From: Sporichthyaceae bacterium
GTDB taxonomy: Bacteria > Actinomycetota > Actinomycetes > JACCUZ01
DNA length: 15,508 bases
NCBI GenBank assembly: GCA_013698395.1
Contig: JACCUZ010000064.1
Location: forward strand, 1 to 15,508
Reading direction: 5' to 3'
A program made the translations under genes and the position numbers. This document shows positions 14,808-15,508 of the stretch, piece after piece (within the stretch, counting starts at the first letter, position 1; each line of letters begins with the position of its first letter). The notes below the pieces were generated by a model that searched no databases, was not told the origin of the DNA, and worked only from the letters and a program-made list of their open reading frames with translations.

Positions 14808-15508
14808 ATGGGTAAGGCCAGCATGAGTGTGCGCTCGGCTGCTCTCGCCGCGACTGCGGCGATCATCCTCGCCGCTTGCGGGGGCGGGGGCGGAGGCGAC
14901 GGCGACACCGGGGACGGGGACGGGGGCGGGGCCGCCAGCGGTGAGCCCACCAAGGGAGGCACCCTGACGTTCCTCACGGTCGCCGAGGAGATCGACGCCC
15001 TCGACCCGCAGCGCAACTACACCGGTGAGGACCTGGCGTTCGCCGGTGCCTACCTCACCCGCACGCTCACGTCGTACAAGCTGAGCACCGATGATGCCGA
15101 GGCGAACACCCTGGTGGCCGACCTCGCGACCGACACCGGCACGCCCTCCGAGGACTCGAAGTCCTGGCAGTTCACGGTCAAGGACGGTGCGATGTTCGAG
15201 GACGGATCGCCGATCACCTGCGAGGACGTGAAGTACGGCGTCTCGCGCACCTTCGCGACCGACTTGATCACTGACGGCCCGCAGTACGCGGTCGCCTACC
15301 TGGACATCCCCAAGGACAAGGACGGCGCCTCGGTCTACAAGGGTCCCTACGTCACCAAGGGCAACGACACCGCGGCCTTTGACAAGGCGGTCTCGTGCGA
15401 GGGCCAGACCATCACGTTCAACCTGGCCAACCCGGTACCGGACTTCAACTTCACCGTGACCCTGACTGCCTTCGCGCCGGTGCCCAAGGCGGCCGACACC
15501 GGTGAGAA
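14808..15508 (+). CDS. ABC transporter substrate-binding lipoprotein, SBP_bac_5 family (3'-truncated by window end)
   Basis: The first 233 codons of a family 5 extracellular solute-binding protein (DppA/OppA type, normally about 500-600 aa) run off the right edge. Seen: a basic N terminus (M-G-K-A-S-M-S-V-R), a hydrophobic signal segment, and a lipobox L-A-A-C (21-24) with Cys24 as the lipid-modified residue, so the mature protein is tethered to the outer face of the membrane. A Gly/Asp linker (25-42) follows, then K-G-G-T-L-T-F (family start), D-A-L-D-P-Q, the W-Q-F-T-V-K-D-G segment, and D-G-S-P-I-T-C-E-D-V-K-Y-G-V, the characteristic SBP_bac_5 signature region. It delivers substrate to the permease encoded just upstream. 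Peptides are the default prediction for the family, but glycosides, nickel and opines also occur. Reading frame and start were checked codon by codon. Confidence 0.92.
   Translation, partial: MGKASMSVRSAALAATAAIILAACGGGGGGDGDTGDGDGGGAASGEPTKGGTLTFLTVAEEIDALDPQRNYTGEDLAFAGAYLTRTLTSYKLSTDDAEANTLVADLATDTGTPSEDSKSWQFTVKDGAMFEDGSPITCEDVKYGVSRTFATDLITDGPQYAVAYLDIPKDKDGASVYKGPYVTKGNDTAAFDKAVSCEGQTITFNLANPVPDFNFTVTLTAFAPVPKAADTGE

Noticed and set aside
1..15508. Mobile elements, phage genes, CRISPR arrays, tRNA or rRNA genes
   Set aside because: No transposase or integrase-like protein, regularly spaced repeat, or RNA-gene-like sequence was found on either strand by reading. Small structured RNAs cannot be fully excluded without a covariance search.

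Overview
The window comes from a high-GC Gram-positive bacterium, very probably an Actinomycetota. The evidence is pervasive G/C third positions, frequent GTG starts, 4-base GTGA gene overlaps, an actinobacterial-type three-subunit succinate dehydrogenase, and a cyclase/ATPase/TPR protein of a kind common in actinobacteria. Order and genus cannot be fixed from the sequence. I see no tRNA, rRNA, CRISPR array, insertion sequence or phage gene.

Region 1 (1-6978) is a divergent carbohydrate locus. Leftward run a class I phosphomannose-isomerase-like protein and an FGGY sugar kinase, which overlap by 4 bases. Rightward run a DhnA/LacD-type class I aldolase, a Gfo/Idh/MocA oxidoreductase and a large cyclase-homology/ATPase/TPR protein, all with overlapping or near-abutting ends. 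Isomerase, kinase and aldolase together look like an isomerise-phosphorylate-cleave route for an unidentified sugar, with the oxidoreductase making or using a keto intermediate. The terminal multidomain protein may be its sensor. No transporter or classical repressor lies in the window.

Region 2 (6979-11535, leftward) is a respiratory operon: succinate dehydrogenase membrane subunit, flavoprotein and iron-sulfur subunit, then a small pterin-4a-carbinolamine dehydratase. The membrane subunit resembles those of mycobacterial Sdh1 ('type F') enzymes, which carry a membrane-embedded Rieske-type cluster. The iron-sulfur subunit has about 200 extra C-terminal residues that look like TPR repeats, the most unusual protein feature here. 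A large inverted repeat at 6979-7047 separates this operon from the converging cyclase gene.

Region 3 (11536-13541) holds typA/bipA, a ribosome-associated translational GTPase, divergent from the sdh operon. The shared upstream region has a perfect 9-bp inverted repeat that brackets a putative -10 box.

Region 4 (13542-15508) begins a dipeptide/oligopeptide-type ABC importer: an OppC/DppC-like permease, a 123-bp spacer with three potential hairpins, and the 5' part of a lipoprotein substrate-binding protein that runs off the right edge. Its signal-peptide-proximal linker is encoded by a strong G-quadruplex-like tract.
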